Part shown: piece by piece, positions 1 to 9,440 of the stretch
How positions within the stretch are numbered: position 1 is the stretch's first letter
How the letters are laid out: every line of letters starts with the position of its first letter
Source of the DNA: Mesobacillus subterraneus
GTDB taxonomy: Bacteria; Bacillota; Bacilli; Bacillales; Cytobacillaceae
Reading direction: 5' to 3'
Assembly: GCF_020524355.2 (NCBI RefSeq)
Contig: NZ_CP129019.1
Location: 2,480,001 to 2,544,000, forward strand
DNA length: 64,000 nt
Program-made: the position numbers and the translations under genes
The notes under the pieces: generated by a model
The model's input: only the letters and a program-made list of their open reading frames with translations
Databases searched by the model: none
Told to the model about the DNA's origin: nothing

Positions 1-464
1 GGTAAAAGCGCATTAACGTTAACAGTTATATCTTCTAACTGTCCTATTTGATTATAGGATTGAACTTTCAGACCCTCACCAGTAACCAATGTCCCATTAT
101 CATCCAAGTAGAAGTTCCCGGCACGTGTATACATCTGTGATTGACCCTGTTTTACAACAAAATACCCATCGCCTGAAATTGCAAGGTCAAGGGCGCGTCC
201 TGTTGTTTGCAAGCTTGATTGAGTGTCGATCATATCGATGGTCGCAATCGTGGAGCCCAGCCCCACCTGCATCGGGTTTTTACCGCCCTTATTGTCGGTA
301 GCAGCACTTGCACCTGAAATCGTTTGATTCATAGTATCCTTAAAAGTAACACGGCCCTTTTTGAAGCCGTATGTATTTACATTGGCAATATTGTTTCCGA
401 TTACATCAAGTTTTGTTTGGAAGTTTTTCATTCCACTGATTCCTGAATACATTGAACGAAGCAT
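1..464 (-). CDS. flgE: flagellar hook protein FlgE, N-terminal part (runs off left edge)
   Basis: The first 154 residues are visible and the gene continues past base 1. It starts ATG at 464 behind an AAAGGAG ribosome site. The N-terminus [15 protein letters not shown] and the motif [13 protein letters not shown] are the signature of the rod/hook family, followed by SGDGYFVV. Its place directly after flgD and the TIGR02530 gene identifies it as the hook protein rather than the distal rod protein FlgG, although the two share this N-terminus. It polymerises outside the cell into the flexible hook joining rod and filament. The frame is open throughout the visible part. Confidence 0.9.
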   Translation of the reverse strand, partial: MLRSMYSGISGMKNFQTKLDVIGNNIANVNTYGFKKGRVTFKDTMNQTISGASAATDNKGGKNPMQVGLGSTIATIDMIDTQSSLQTTGRALDLAISGDGYFVVKQGQSQMYTRAGNFYLDDNGTLVTGEGLKVQSYNQIGQLEDITVNVNALL

Positions 465-545
465 TATTCAAAACTCCTTTCGATTTTGGGGCTGCTTCAA
501 TCGGTCCACAGCCCAGGCCTCCGTAAAGGTCCAGCCTTTTGATTT

Positions 546-935
546 TTAATTTTCCATAACAATTGTTCCATTTATATTGGTGAATATTTGTTCGGCTGCT
601 TCCTGCCTTCCCATCGCTGTAATGACAGTGTTGTTTTTTGCACTGACAATCAGTGCAGCGTCCTTTAGCAGAACGAGTGAATCACTCACGCCCTTGGCCT
701 TAGCCTGACTAACTTTTTCCTCGATCCTGTTCCAGCGCTCCTGGGAGATATTGATTCCCCTCTGCTCCAGTCGTTCAGTTGCATGCTTGCTTATAGTCAG
801 TTGATTCTTTGATTGAATTGCATTTTGCAATTGCAAGGAAAAAGATGTTTGTGTTAATTGGTTGGCTTTTACAGGTTTAAGGTGTGTCCTGTTAACAGGC
901 AGTGAATGAATTGGATTAAAATTTGTTTTATCCAT
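546..935 (-). CDS. flagellar operon protein, TIGR02530 family
   Basis: A 129-residue protein between flgD and flgE. The segment ISKHATERLEQRGI followed by a C-terminal NTVITAMGR and IFTNINGTIVM is the pattern of the small TIGR02530 'flagellar operon protein' family, found at this place in many Bacillus and Clostridium flagellar operons. No signal peptide or membrane segment is seen, so it is probably cytoplasmic. The family has no established biochemical role. From its position an accessory part in hook assembly, for example as a chaperone or in length control, is an inference only. It is not the shorter SwrD protein, which lies beyond flgE. Confidence 0.75.
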   Translation of the reverse strand: MDKTNFNPIHSLPVNRTHLKPVKANQLTQTSFSLQLQNAIQSKNQLTISKHATERLEQRGINISQERWNRIEEKVSQAKAKGVSDSLVLLKDAALIVSAKNNTVITAMGRQEAAEQIFTNINGTIVMEN

Positions 936-952
936 TACATCACTTCCTTACG

Positions 953-1582
953 TTATTGAATTTTGGTGATCTGTGAAGAAATGATGCTTGTTTTATTCTC
1001 ATCATCTAGTAAATAGGATGTTTTCCCATTTTTAAATGAAACGGAAAGGACATTAGCTGATTTTTCTTGTTTATTTTCATCAAGATAGGTAATTGTTTTT
1101 CCAATCAACATACTTGCCTGCAGCATATGATTTTCACTTGATAACTCGTTGATCTGTGAAATATTCGCTGGCTCCAGGATCTTCCCATCTTCAAGAATAA
1201 AAGAAACCGTATCTTCCTTGAACTGCACAGAGGCTACCTTTCCATTTCCCTGTTGAATGGTTTCTTCGCCATTTGCGGTTTCAATTTTATGCCATGTGAC
1301 ATCTTTTCCGACAAACTGGCTGTAGGATATCATTTTATTTTGCTGTTCAGCCTGTACAAAACGATCGATTGATTTTCCCATATTTGTGATTTGCTCAAGT
1401 GTTGAAAATGTTGCCATTTGAGCTATGAAATCCTTATCTTGCATTGGATTCATGGGATCCTGGTTCTGAAGCTGAGTCATCAGGATTTTCAAAAAATCAT
1501 CTTTTCCAAGTATATCCGAACCAGCTTTCCTGTCCTTTTGAAGATTGGAAAGCAGATAAGTAGAATTGATTGAATTTACCAT
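953..1582 (-). CDS. flgD: flagellar hook assembly (capping) protein FlgD
   Basis: A 209-residue protein. The N-terminal part, with LGKDDFLKILMTQLQNQDP and the following MATFSTLEQITNMGKSI, is the conserved FlgD scaffold region that is exported and sits at the growing hook tip. The C-terminal half, rich in short beta strands and ending SSQITKIQ, matches the Tudor/FnIII-like part in outline. FlgD is a temporary cap that allows FlgE subunits to polymerise and is displaced when the hook is complete. It lies 10 bp after fliK and just ahead of the TIGR02530 gene, in the same transcript as the rest of the fla/che operon. Confidence 0.9.
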   Translation of the reverse strand: MVNSINSTYLLSNLQKDRKAGSDILGKDDFLKILMTQLQNQDPMNPMQDKDFIAQMATFSTLEQITNMGKSIDRFVQAEQQNKMISYSQFVGKDVTWHKIETANGEETIQQGNGKVASVQFKEDTVSFILEDGKILEPANISQINELSSENHMLQASMLIGKTITYLDENKQEKSANVLSVSFKNGKTSYLLDDENKTSIISSQITKIQ

Positions 1583-1592
1583 TGTCTATCTC

Positions 1593-2825
1593 CTAAACTT
1601 CAGTATTTAGCAGTGCTTCTTCAAAAGAAAGGTTAAAATCCCCTGTTTCTTCTTTTGTTTCCCGCTGTCCTCTGTTTGGCTGCCGCTCCTGTTGCTGGGA
1701 ATCTCTATTCAGGAATCGTTCTTGCTGGCTTTGCTGCTGAGTCACTTCAATCCTTTCCACTGAAAGGTTTTGTGCTGCAAAGGCCTGTTTAAGACCATTA
1801 ATGTGTGACTCCAGCGTTTCTTTTGCCGTTCCAGATGTAGTTATTATTCTCGCCATCATCGTTTGATCCTTTTGAAAAAGCTCTATACGGATGCTCCCAA
1901 GGTGCTCAGGGAATAATTTTATGAATAGTTTTTGAGTTCCCCCACTATTCATGAAATGCGATTTCGAAAGAATCGATTCAAATTGTTTCATTAATTGTTC
2001 AGGTGAGACCGGTCTTTCTGGGCTATTCATTGTTAGCATCAATTGTTCAACCTTTGTCATCTGGGGAAGGTAAGCAACAGTTCCTGCTGGACTATCCGTC
2101 TTTAATGCTGAGCTGCCCTCTGTTAAAGTCATTTTTTTTGAGTTTACAAGGTTTAAATCACTCGCTAACAGGGTAAATCTTTTTTGAAAATAATCCGTAT
2201 GAGGATTTGGTTTACTCGTTTCAAAAAGGTTCTTTAATTCCTCACCAAGATTCTTCAGGGATTCTTTCACAGAATCATAGCTTTTATATTCATTCCCATC
2301 AGCATATTTAGTCATTAATTCTAAAAGTTTAAGTGCCTTTAATGTGTGTAAATCATTTTGTTCGATCTTTCCGAGTATTTGATTTCCATTTTGATTGGCG
2401 ATTCCTGTTATGATAACCGCTAAGGATGACAAGAGCTCATCTTCAGAGATACTCTCGATATCATTTTCACTGTTTCCTGTCCATTTTTGAATAAACAGCT
2501 TCAAATCTTCTTTGTTTATCCCAAAATGCGCCAGTGCCTTAGGTAATAGATTTCCAGTGTCTGATTTCAATACATCCAGCAACTTCAGTCCATCTTCTAA
2601 GTCTAAAAGATCGTTTATGTTAATCATTTCTGCCAAGGCACCCAGACTTTCAAGGTTTTCACTCTGCGCCGCTTCAGATGAGGGGATTAACTCTGCTTTT
2701 CCGGATAATACTGTTGACACTAACTCTGCGAAGCTTCCAGCAGCACCACTATTTACGGACAGTGTCTGTTTTCCAGCAGCAATAGAATTAAAAAAACCAA
2801 GACCTCCTATTTCCAATGTTTTCAC
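1593..2825 (-). CDS. fliK: flagellar hook-length control protein FliK
   Basis: A 410-residue protein with a low-complexity, weakly conserved N-terminal two thirds and a recognisable C-terminal Flg_hook domain at about residues 285-370 (LFPEHLGSIRIELFQKDQ, then a segment ending QNLSVERIEV). The tail is rich in Gln and Arg. FliK is exported as a molecular ruler, and its C-terminal domain tells FlhB to switch export from hook to filament proteins. It lies between ylxF and flgD, as in B. subtilis. The assignment rests mainly on the C-terminal domain and the position, because the N-terminal part diverges quickly in this family. Confidence 0.85.
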   Translation of the reverse strand: MKTLEIGGLGFFNSIAAGKQTLSVNSGAAGSFAELVSTVLSGKAELIPSSEAAQSENLESLGALAEMININDLLDLEDGLKLLDVLKSDTGNLLPKALAHFGINKEDLKLFIQKWTGNSENDIESISEDELLSSLAVIITGIANQNGNQILGKIEQNDLHTLKALKLLELMTKYADGNEYKSYDSVKESLKNLGEELKNLFETSKPNPHTDYFQKRFTLLASDLNLVNSKKMTLTEGSSALKTDSPAGTVAYLPQMTKVEQLMLTMNSPERPVSPEQLMKQFESILSKSHFMNSGGTQKLFIKLFPEHLGSIRIELFQKDQTMMARIITTSGTAKETLESHINGLKQAFAAQNLSVERIEVTQQQSQQERFLNRDSQQQERQPNRGQRETKEETGDFNLSFEEALLNTEV

Positions 2826-2846
2826 CTCCTCTCGAATTCACGTCAG

Positions 2847-3443
2847 CTAATTACTGTTAGCTTCGTTCGTCAATATCTCTGTATACTTCGCTGCTTCTTC
2901 GGCGGGAAGCTTTTCCATTATGGACGCAAGTGTTTCTGGCTTAATGTTTGTCAGAATCTTCACGGCTTCATCTGTGTCCATTTTAGAAATAATTGGAGCA
3001 GCACTCTTCGCTGACATTGTTTCATAGGTTTTGACGATTTCCCGGAAGGCCCGCTTGTTTTCCTCCTGGATCGCGGTTAATTCCTCTATTTGTGCCTGAA
3101 GCTGTGCTTTTTCCAATTCCATTCGTTTTAGCTGTGTATCCTTGCTATCGATTTTAGACTTCAGTTGATCCATTTTTGCTTCGCGGTCTTTAATTTCTGC
3201 TTCAAGGCTGATGATATCTTTTTCAAATTCTTCAATGGATAGCGGCTTTTCTTCCTTTACAAACTGAGATATGAAAGGTACTTTCCCTCCGATGTCCTTC
3301 GCTGTATCGAAAATATTGATCCCTAGAATCGAAAGCGCAAATAACGCAATAACAATCGCGAACAAGGTTGGAATCGCGATCACATATAAAAACCATTGAA
3401 GCTTGTTTCCATCCTGATTTTCTTTTTCCTCCACACTGATCAC
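2847..3443 (-). CDS. ylxF: YlxF, MotE-like membrane protein with MgtE N-terminal-like domain
   Basis: A 198-residue protein with one membrane segment at about residues 17-45 (FLYVIAIPTLFAIVIALFAL), then a long charged coiled coil (about 75-140), then a C-terminal domain resembling the intracellular N domain of MgtE (KMDTDEAVKILTNIKPE and IMEKLPAEEAAKYTEIL). In B. subtilis ylxF holds the same place between fliJ and fliK. Related MotE proteins act as chaperones of the stator protein MotC in other bacteria. The role in Bacillus is not settled, so a stator or export function is inference. Its start overlaps the end of fliJ by 4 bp. Confidence 0.8.
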   Translation of the reverse strand: MISVEEKENQDGNKLQWFLYVIAIPTLFAIVIALFALSILGINIFDTAKDIGGKVPFISQFVKEEKPLSIEEFEKDIISLEAEIKDREAKMDQLKSKIDSKDTQLKRMELEKAQLQAQIEELTAIQEENKRAFREIVKTYETMSAKSAAPIISKMDTDEAVKILTNIKPETLASIMEKLPAEEAAKYTEILTNEANSN

Positions 3444-3886
3444 CTAATTTCCCGGTTCATATATTGCTGAATCGAGACTTCATCCATCATCCTGCTTTCT
3501 GCATACTTTGCATCTGCCAGAAATCGAAGATGGTCTTTTTCTTTGATTTTTTCAAACTTTTTTACTTCCTGATTTTTCTCCATCAGCTGCACTTGTTGAT
3601 AATTCATGATGTTTCTCGCATTCATCACAACTTTCTGATAGTGGGCAATCGATTTTTCAAGATTGCCGATAAACTGTTGATGGTGCCGTATTTCCTGGAC
3701 AGGCAAACCGTCCAGAAGCCTGTCTGATTGGAAGCTCTCAAGATCTTCTTTTTTCTTCAGAAGATGATAGAGTCTGTCAGCCGCCTCTTCGAACTTTTTG
3801 ACTGAATCCTGGTACACGACTTGTGCTTCGTCCACTTCTCTCGACTTGAGTGAAAGGATCTTATCAAACTTGAATTGATACCGCAT
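3440..3886 (-). CDS. fliJ: flagellar export chaperone FliJ
   Basis: A 148-residue, highly charged, almost entirely helical protein beginning MRYQFKFDKILSLKSREVDE, the usual start of Bacillus FliJ. The whole length is predicted coiled coil. FliJ is the central stalk of the flagellar type III export ATPase, standing in the FliI hexamer like the gamma subunit of F1-ATPase and linking it to FlhA. It follows fliI by 7 bp and overlaps ylxF. The length matches the B. subtilis protein (about 147 residues). Confidence 0.9.
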   Translation of the reverse strand: MRYQFKFDKILSLKSREVDEAQVVYQDSVKKFEEAADRLYHLLKKKEDLESFQSDRLLDGLPVQEIRHHQQFIGNLEKSIAHYQKVVMNARNIMNYQQVQLMEKNQEVKKFEKIKEKDHLRFLADAKYAESRMMDEVSIQQYMNREIR

Positions 3887-3893
3887 TGATCCA

Positions 3894-5208
3894 TCAACCT
3901 TTCCTTACTAGCTGCAATAAAGCCTGGACACTCTCATTTATTGAGACTTTGTCATTAGTACCTTGTTTTAAAAAATTTAGAATTTGTGGATACTTCATAA
4001 TCGCTTCATCTATCTCGGCAGAAGTACCTTTTTTATATGCCCCGATATTAATTAAATCCTCAGCGTTGATATAGGTACTTAGTAATTCCCTTAATCTTTC
4101 AGCCGCTTTGACATGTTCATCGGCGACAATATTGTTCATGATTCGGCTAATGCTTTTCAATACGTTCACTGCAGGGTACTGGCCCTTTATTGGCTAAATC
4201 CCTGTCTAATACAAAATGGCCATCCAGGATTCCCCTTACTGTGTCAGCAATAGGTTCGTTCATGTCATCACCATCGACAAGGACGGTATAAAAACCTGTT
4301 ATCGATCCAAATTCATTCGTCCCGGTTCTTTCAAGAAGTCTTGAAAGGATGGCAAATACTGAAGGAGTATAGCCTTTAGTGGTAGGAGGTTCTCCAACTG
4401 CTAGACCTACTTCACGCTGCGCCATTGCCACTCGTGTAACTGAATCCATCATCAGCATGACGTTCAGTCCTTTATCTCGGAAGTACTCTGCAATCGCTGT
4501 TGCTGTATAAGCTCCTTTGATCCGCATTAATGCAGGCTGGTCTGAAGTGGCAACAACTACTATCGAACGCTTTAGTCCTTCCGGTCCTAAATCACGTTCG
4601 ATGAACTCCCTGACTTCTCGACCCCGTTCACCAATCAGCCCAATGACATTCAGGTCTGCTGTAGTATTTCTGGCAATCATTCCAAGCAATGTACTTTTCC
4701 CTACACCACTACCGGCAAATATCCCAACACGCTGGCTGCTCCCAACGGTCAGCAGGCTATCAATCATCCTGACTCCGACTTCTATCGGTTCCGAGATTGG
4801 CGGTCTGCTCAAAGGGTTGGGAGGGTCTTGTTCTGTAGGAACTGACGCCAATCCTTTTGGAAGGCTGGACTGATCCAATGGCACACCCAGCGAATCAACG
4901 ACTTTGCCAATCAATCCCGTCCCTGCTTTAATTTCAAGTGGTTTCATCGTCGTTTCAACGAGACTTCCAGGTGATATATCGTGAAGAGATGTATACGGCA
5001 TCAAAATGACGTTTTCCTCTTTAAAGCCGACAACCTCCGCTTGGATTTTCCGCTTTTTCTTTGTGCCCACATGTATAAAGCAGACATCGCCTATTGAACT
5101 TTCAGGACCCTGGGACTCAATCATTAAGCCAACAACTCTTTTAACTCGTCCATAACGTTTAAAACTATCCAGAAAGTCGACATGTTCCAATAAATCCTTG
5201 GCCTTCAC
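3894..5208 (-). CDS. fliI: flagellum-specific ATP synthase FliI (frameshifted as written)
   Basis: The ATPase of the flagellar type III export apparatus. Residues 1-345 read from a GTG at 5208 and contain the Walker A loop AGSGVGKSTLLGM, IGLIGERGREVREF and the DSVTRVAMAQREVGLAVGE motif. The frame then runs out at 4147. The remaining C-terminal part (NVLKSISRIMNNIV to LVRKG) continues in another frame down to 3894. One extra base at 4181-4182 explains the break: without it the joint reads LANKGQYPAVNVLKSISR, and the product is 437 residues, the family size. The start overlaps the fliH stop by one base. See findings for the likely cause. Confidence 0.85.
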
Positions 5209-5969
5209 TATTGTTCACTCTCCAGCATTTCAAACAGCTTATTTTTGATTTCTTCCAATTGGCTATCTACACTTGCGTCAACTCTGCCATTTTCAGATTC
5301 GATGATGCATGATGTTTCCTCAAGATCGTCATCTGGGTAAATATAGAAATCAATATCCTTCGGAAAGATGGCAATCAGTTCATCTTTTTGAATAAGCAAT
5401 TCCTGGAAGTATTTCGGATTTACGTGCAACTGAATATCCATGTACTCCCTGGAGTTTTTTAACGCTCTCTTTACAAGGGGAAGGAAAGCTTCATCTTCAG
5501 CTAGTTTTTTCCCGATTATCTTCCCGGCTATTTTCACCCCGAGATCAAGAATCACCTTTTCTGATGATTCAATATGATTCTCGTAATCTTTTTTTGACGC
5601 ATCAACCGTTTCTTGGGCAAACATGATTGTTTGACGGTACTCTTCATACCCCTGGGTTCTACCTTCCTGATAGCCTATTTCAAAGCCCTGCTGCCTGGAT
5701 TCTTCGGCCAATAAAGATTTTTGCTGATCCCATTCTCGTTGTTCCAGTTGGATTTGCTGACGAATCTGTTCAGCTTCCTCACTGGCCTTCAACACAATAT
5801 TATCCGCCTGAGCTAGAGCACCCTCGAGGATCCGCCTTCTTTCATCTTCTGTATGAGTGAAGATCTGTGGGACTTCTTGTTGTTGTGATGATTCTAACAC
5901 CCTGATAGAGATGACCTTCTTTTCTGCGGGCATAGCGCTAGTGTATTGAGATTTGATAAGCCTAGACAA
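5208..5969 (-). CDS. fliH: flagellar assembly protein FliH
   Basis: Regulator of the export ATPase FliI, holding it inactive and carrying it to the export gate. The protein has a Glu/Gln-rich helical middle (residues about 60-130) and a C-terminal FliH/V-ATPase E-subunit-like domain (VILDLGVKIAGKIIGKKL and REYMDIQLHVNPKYFQEL). I chose the TTG start at 5969, which gives (M)SRLIKSQYTSA, aligned with the known Bacillus N-terminus MSRIIKAQYTS and suitably spaced from GGAGGAG. An open frame extends to 6041, but inside fliG. The start lies within the last codons of fliG, showing translational coupling. Confidence 0.85.
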   Translation of the reverse strand: MSRLIKSQYTSAMPAEKKVISIRVLESSQQQEVPQIFTHTEDERRRILEGALAQADNIVLKASEEAEQIRQQIQLEQREWDQQKSLLAEESRQQGFEIGYQEGRTQGYEEYRQTIMFAQETVDASKKDYENHIESSEKVILDLGVKIAGKIIGKKLAEDEAFLPLVKRALKNSREYMDIQLHVNPKYFQELLIQKDELIAIFPKDIDFYIYPDDDLEETSCIIESENGRVDASVDSQLEEIKNKLFEMLESEQ

Positions 5970-6978
5970 TAATATCATCTCCTCCGCCACGGGCAATGAC
6001 GATTTCACCAGATTCTTCCAGACGGCGGATAATAGCGACAATCCTGGATTGTGCTTCTTCTACATCACGAAGCCTTACAGGACCCATGAATTCCATTTCA
6101 TCCTGGAAGGTTTCGACCATACGCTTAGACATATTTTTAAAGACAATTTCTTTGACTTCATCACTTGAAACTTTAAGAGCAAGCATGAGATCTTCGTTTT
6201 CACAATCTCTGATAACACGCTGGATAGCACGGTTATCAAGTGTGACAATATCTTCGAATACGAACATCCTCTTTTTAATTTCCTCTGCCAGTTCAGGATC
6301 CTGGATTTCCAGTGCATCTAAAATAGTGCGTTCGGTTGCGCGGTCCACTCCGTTCAATACATCAACTACAGCCTCAATTCCGCCAGTTTGCGTATAGTCC
6401 TGAGTTACAGTGGCTGAAAGCTTTCTTTCCAGGATTTGCTCGACCTCATTGATAATTTCTGGCGATGTGCTGTCCATCACTGCAATACGACGTGCAATAT
6501 CCGCCTGGACGTCTTGGGGCAGTTCAGATAAAATCTGGCCTGCTTGTGCGGAATCCAAATAAGAAAGTATAAGTGCGATTGTTTGTGGATGCTCGTTTTG
6601 AATGAAATTGAGAATTTGCCCAGCATCCGCTTTTCGAGCAAAATCAAACGGCCTCACTTGCAGTGACGAGGTCAATCTATTGATGATCACAGCGGCCTGA
6701 TCGGTCCCTAATGCTTTCTCTAACACCGTCTTCGCATAACCGATTCCACCTTGAGTGATATAATCCTGAGCAAGCGCAATGCTGTGAAATTCTTCCAAAA
6801 TCCCTTCCTTTGCCAGCGAGTCCACTTTCTTCACACCTGATATTTCAAGTGTTAACTTTTCAATTTCCTCTTCACTTAAATGCTTATAAACCGAAGCAGA
6901 AACATCTGGACCAAGCGAAATCAGGAGGATTGCTGCCTTCTGTTTTCCTGTTAATTCCTTTTGGTCTTTCCTCACCAT
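5962..6978 (-). CDS. fliG: flagellar motor switch protein FliG
   Basis: A 338-residue rotor protein, equal to the family length. The N-terminal part begins TGKQKAAILLISLGPDVSASVYKHL, the middle contains the EHPQTIALILSYL motif, and the C-terminal domain carries the charged torque helix region (SKRMVETFQDEMEFMGPVRLRD). FliG sits on the MS ring (FliF), binds FliM/FliY through its middle domain and meets the MotA stator through its C-terminal domain. The final residues GGGDDIIV overlap the start of fliH. It follows fliF by about 11 bp. Confidence 0.95.
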   Translation of the reverse strand: MVRKDQKELTGKQKAAILLISLGPDVSASVYKHLSEEEIEKLTLEISGVKKVDSLAKEGILEEFHSIALAQDYITQGGIGYAKTVLEKALGTDQAAVIINRLTSSLQVRPFDFARKADAGQILNFIQNEHPQTIALILSYLDSAQAGQILSELPQDVQADIARRIAVMDSTSPEIINEVEQILERKLSATVTQDYTQTGGIEAVVDVLNGVDRATERTILDALEIQDPELAEEIKKRMFVFEDIVTLDNRAIQRVIRDCENEDLMLALKVSSDEVKEIVFKNMSKRMVETFQDEMEFMGPVRLRDVEEAQSRIVAIIRRLEESGEIVIARGGGDDIIV

Positions 6979-6989
6979 TGGTCCTCCTC

Positions 6990-8585
6990 CTAATCCTCAG
7001 AAATCCAGGTTCGCAATAGCTTTGCGAAATCCTCCGGCTTTTCTTTCGCCATTTTTTCCAGCTGTTTTTTCTTCATTGTGCCTTCTGTCTCAAATTCCTT
7101 GTTCACATCAGGAACACGAATTTGCTCATATTCTTCTTCCATTACATATTCTTCTTCTACTTCTTTCTTCCTCGATCTCATAAATAAAAGTAATAAGACT
7201 ACAATACCTGCTAGCAATAATCCGCCAACTAGGTATACCCACCAAGGCAGTTTCTCTACAGTATTATTGTTATCGAAGGTAACTTTACCGTTAAACGGCT
7301 GCACGGATACAACGACCTTATCTTCGATGACTTCATCCGTTAGTTCTGTGCCTAACGACTCTTTATCAATGGTCGTTCTGACGATAGTACCTAGAATTTT
7401 TGTAATATCCTCTACCCGTTCCTGCGGCAATGAATTTCGGTCATCTGGAGTTGGCGGTTCGACCATGACCTGAATCCCAAGATCTCTTACCTTGTATGGA
7501 CTCTCGGTAATTTCCTTGCGAATTCTGCTGACTTCATTATTAATTGTTTCTTCGACTCTCTCATAATCTCCGTTGCCATTTGTTCCCTCAAGATATTGAG
7601 CCCCTGTAGTTTCACCAGGGTTTCCTCCTTCTGGAATTCCGCCAGCTTGATCTGCATTTCCAGTGAAGGTTTCAGTAATTCGCTGCGCACTGATTGCGAT
7701 GCCTTCCATATTTTCTTTATCAACAGGGTCTACAATGTTTTCTTCTCTGTTTTCCTGGGTAAAGTCTATATCGGCGGTAACGGAAACAACTACTTTATCA
7801 TGCCCCATCAAAGTACCAAGCAAATTTTGGACCTGTCTTTGGACATCTCTCTCAATTTGCTGTTTGATTTGATGCTGAGAAGCAAATGATGCTCCACTGG
7901 AATTATTTTCATTTTTTAAATCAAAATACTCAAAATATTGATTCATGATGACGATATTATCTGTAGGAAGGTTCGGAACACTTTTAGCCACTAAGTGATA
8001 GAGTGCATTGATTTGATCTTCCTTAAATTGATAGCCCGGGCTTGTGTTTAGCACAATGGATGCTGATGCTGGCTGTTCATTATCGCTAACAAAAATCCCT
8101 TTCTCAGGCAGGTTGATCATTACCTTCGCATCATTGACACCATCTATTCCTTTCATCAAATCAGCAAGTTCTGTTTGCATTGCATCCAATTTTAAAACAA
8201 AGAATTCATTATCCGTCATACCAAGACCGGCATTTTGGCTAAAAAATGAATAATCTATACTCCCTGATTTAGGAATCCCTTCGGCTGCCAGCTCAACTTT
8301 CAAGCTATCAACCGATTCTTTCGGAACAAGGATGGTATTGCCGCCATCTGCAATTTCAGATTTAATGCCCCTTGCATCAAGGCTTTCTTTAATACTTCCA
8401 GTCTCGGCTGGAGAAAGATTGCTATAAAGCGGCTCTAGGGACGTCCTCGAGGTAAAAAAAGCTGTAAGGACGGCTACTGTCAATACAAAGAAAACAGACG
8501 CACCAAGACTGATTTTTTGCTTTCTGGTGCGCCCTTGCCAGAAATCCTTCATTGTATGTATATACTTTTGAATGGTTTCTTTCAT
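6990..8585 (-). CDS. fliF: flagellar MS-ring protein FliF
   Basis: A 531-residue protein with two membrane segments, one near residues 25-46 (ISLGASVFFVLTVAVLTAFF) and one near 443-465 (WWVYLVGGLLLAGIVVLLLL). Between them are the ring-building motifs typical of the YscJ/FliF family (TSLEPLYSNLSPAETGSI, DNEFFVLKLDAMQTELA, NLPEKGIFV). The cytoplasmic tail ends AKLLRTWISED, the segment that binds FliG. FliF forms the membrane ring on which the rotor and export gate are built. It is the first large gene after fliE. Confidence 0.95.
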   Translation of the reverse strand: MKETIQKYIHTMKDFWQGRTRKQKISLGASVFFVLTVAVLTAFFTSRTSLEPLYSNLSPAETGSIKESLDARGIKSEIADGGNTILVPKESVDSLKVELAAEGIPKSGSIDYSFFSQNAGLGMTDNEFFVLKLDAMQTELADLMKGIDGVNDAKVMINLPEKGIFVSDNEQPASASIVLNTSPGYQFKEDQINALYHLVAKSVPNLPTDNIVIMNQYFEYFDLKNENNSSGASFASQHQIKQQIERDVQRQVQNLLGTLMGHDKVVVSVTADIDFTQENREENIVDPVDKENMEGIAISAQRITETFTGNADQAGGIPEGGNPGETTGAQYLEGTNGNGDYERVEETINNEVSRIRKEITESPYKVRDLGIQVMVEPPTPDDRNSLPQERVEDITKILGTIVRTTIDKESLGTELTDEVIEDKVVVSVQPFNGKVTFDNNNTVEKLPWWVYLVGGLLLAGIVVLLLLFMRSRKKEVEEEYVMEEEYEQIRVPDVNKEFETEGTMKKKQLEKMAKEKPEDFAKLLRTWISED

Positions 8586-8663
8586 TTCAATCCCCCCGGT
8601 TATTAAGTCTCTTCTTTTTATACAGCTAATAACCGATATAATCTTAGTTTTTAGCTCTTACTA

Positions 8664-8976
8664 TTAAACTTGCATTCTCATCATTTCCTGATATGCTTCA
8701 ACCACTTTGTTTCTGACTTCCATTGTGGCCTGCAGTGTAATGCTCGCCTTTTGGCTCGCAATCATAACCTGGTGGAGGTCAACGTTTTCCCCCCCGAGCT
8801 AGTTTTTCCGTCATTGCATCTGATTGAATCTGAGTTTTATTTAAATTCTCAATAGATTGCTTAAGTACGGACGAAAAACTCTTTTGCGCTTCGTATGGTG
8901 TAGGTGTGGGAGTAGACACTTTTGAATCAAATGGTCTGACCATTTGGCTAACAGAATTAATTCCAGCTGAGTTCAT
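8664..8976 (-). CDS. fliE: flagellar hook-basal body protein FliE (frameshifted in a G7 tract)
   Basis: Small export-gate/rod adapter between the MS ring and the proximal rod. The first 62 residues are readable (MNSAGINSVSQMVRPF to DAMTEKLARG), then a run of seven G (plus-strand C at 8789-8795) shifts the frame to an early stop, giving 65 residues. Removing one G restores ARGENVDLHQVMIASQKASI, the most conserved part of FliE, and an end at MMRMQV, 103 residues in total, close to the usual 100-106. The last bases of the gene lie about 80 bp before fliF. Either an extra base in the data or real slippage could explain the break. Confidence 0.85.
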
Positions 8977-8988
8977 TTAGTTCTCACC

Positions 8989-9438
8989 TTACTTTCCTAT
9001 TTCAAGTGCTTTCATCATCATGCCCTTGGAGGCGTTGAAAACTGTGACATTTGCTTCATAAGATCGTGTCGCGCTTATTAAATCGACCATTTCCCTTAAA
9101 GGATCGACATTGGGATATGCAACATATCCTTCTTGATTTGCATCTGGGTGTTCTGGATCAAAAACCATTTTAAGTGGATTTTCCCTGTCCTCAATTATCC
9201 TTGATACTTTAACTCCATTTCCCGCCCCTGCTCCGTCTGTTTTCCCCATTGCTTTATTAAGGAATGAAGAAAAGTTTCCTTCATTAGGTTGTAGGACAAC
9301 CATTTTCCTCCGATACGGCTCGCCATTTACACCTCTTGTCGAATCTACATTCGCCATATTGGAAGAAATGACATCCATTCTGAGGCGCTGGGCAGTTAAC
9401 GCAGATGCAGTCGTGCTCATGCTATGAAACATGGTCAT
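8989..9438 (-). CDS. flgC: flagellar basal-body rod protein FlgC
   Basis: A 149-residue rod subunit. It has the N-terminal heptad region FHSMSTTASALTAQRLRMD, the rod signature SSNMANVDSTR, and a C-terminal segment SATRSYEANVTVFNASKGM that is conserved in FlgC. It is exported and polymerises with FlgB, FlgF and FlgG into the rod crossing the cell wall. It starts two bases after the flgB stop and ends 12 bp before fliE. Confidence 0.95.
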   Translation of the reverse strand: MTMFHSMSTTASALTAQRLRMDVISSNMANVDSTRGVNGEPYRRKMVVLQPNEGNFSSFLNKAMGKTDGAGAGNGVKVSRIIEDRENPLKMVFDPEHPDANQEGYVAYPNVDPLREMVDLISATRSYEANVTVFNASKGMMMKALEIGK

Positions 9439-9440
9439 GC

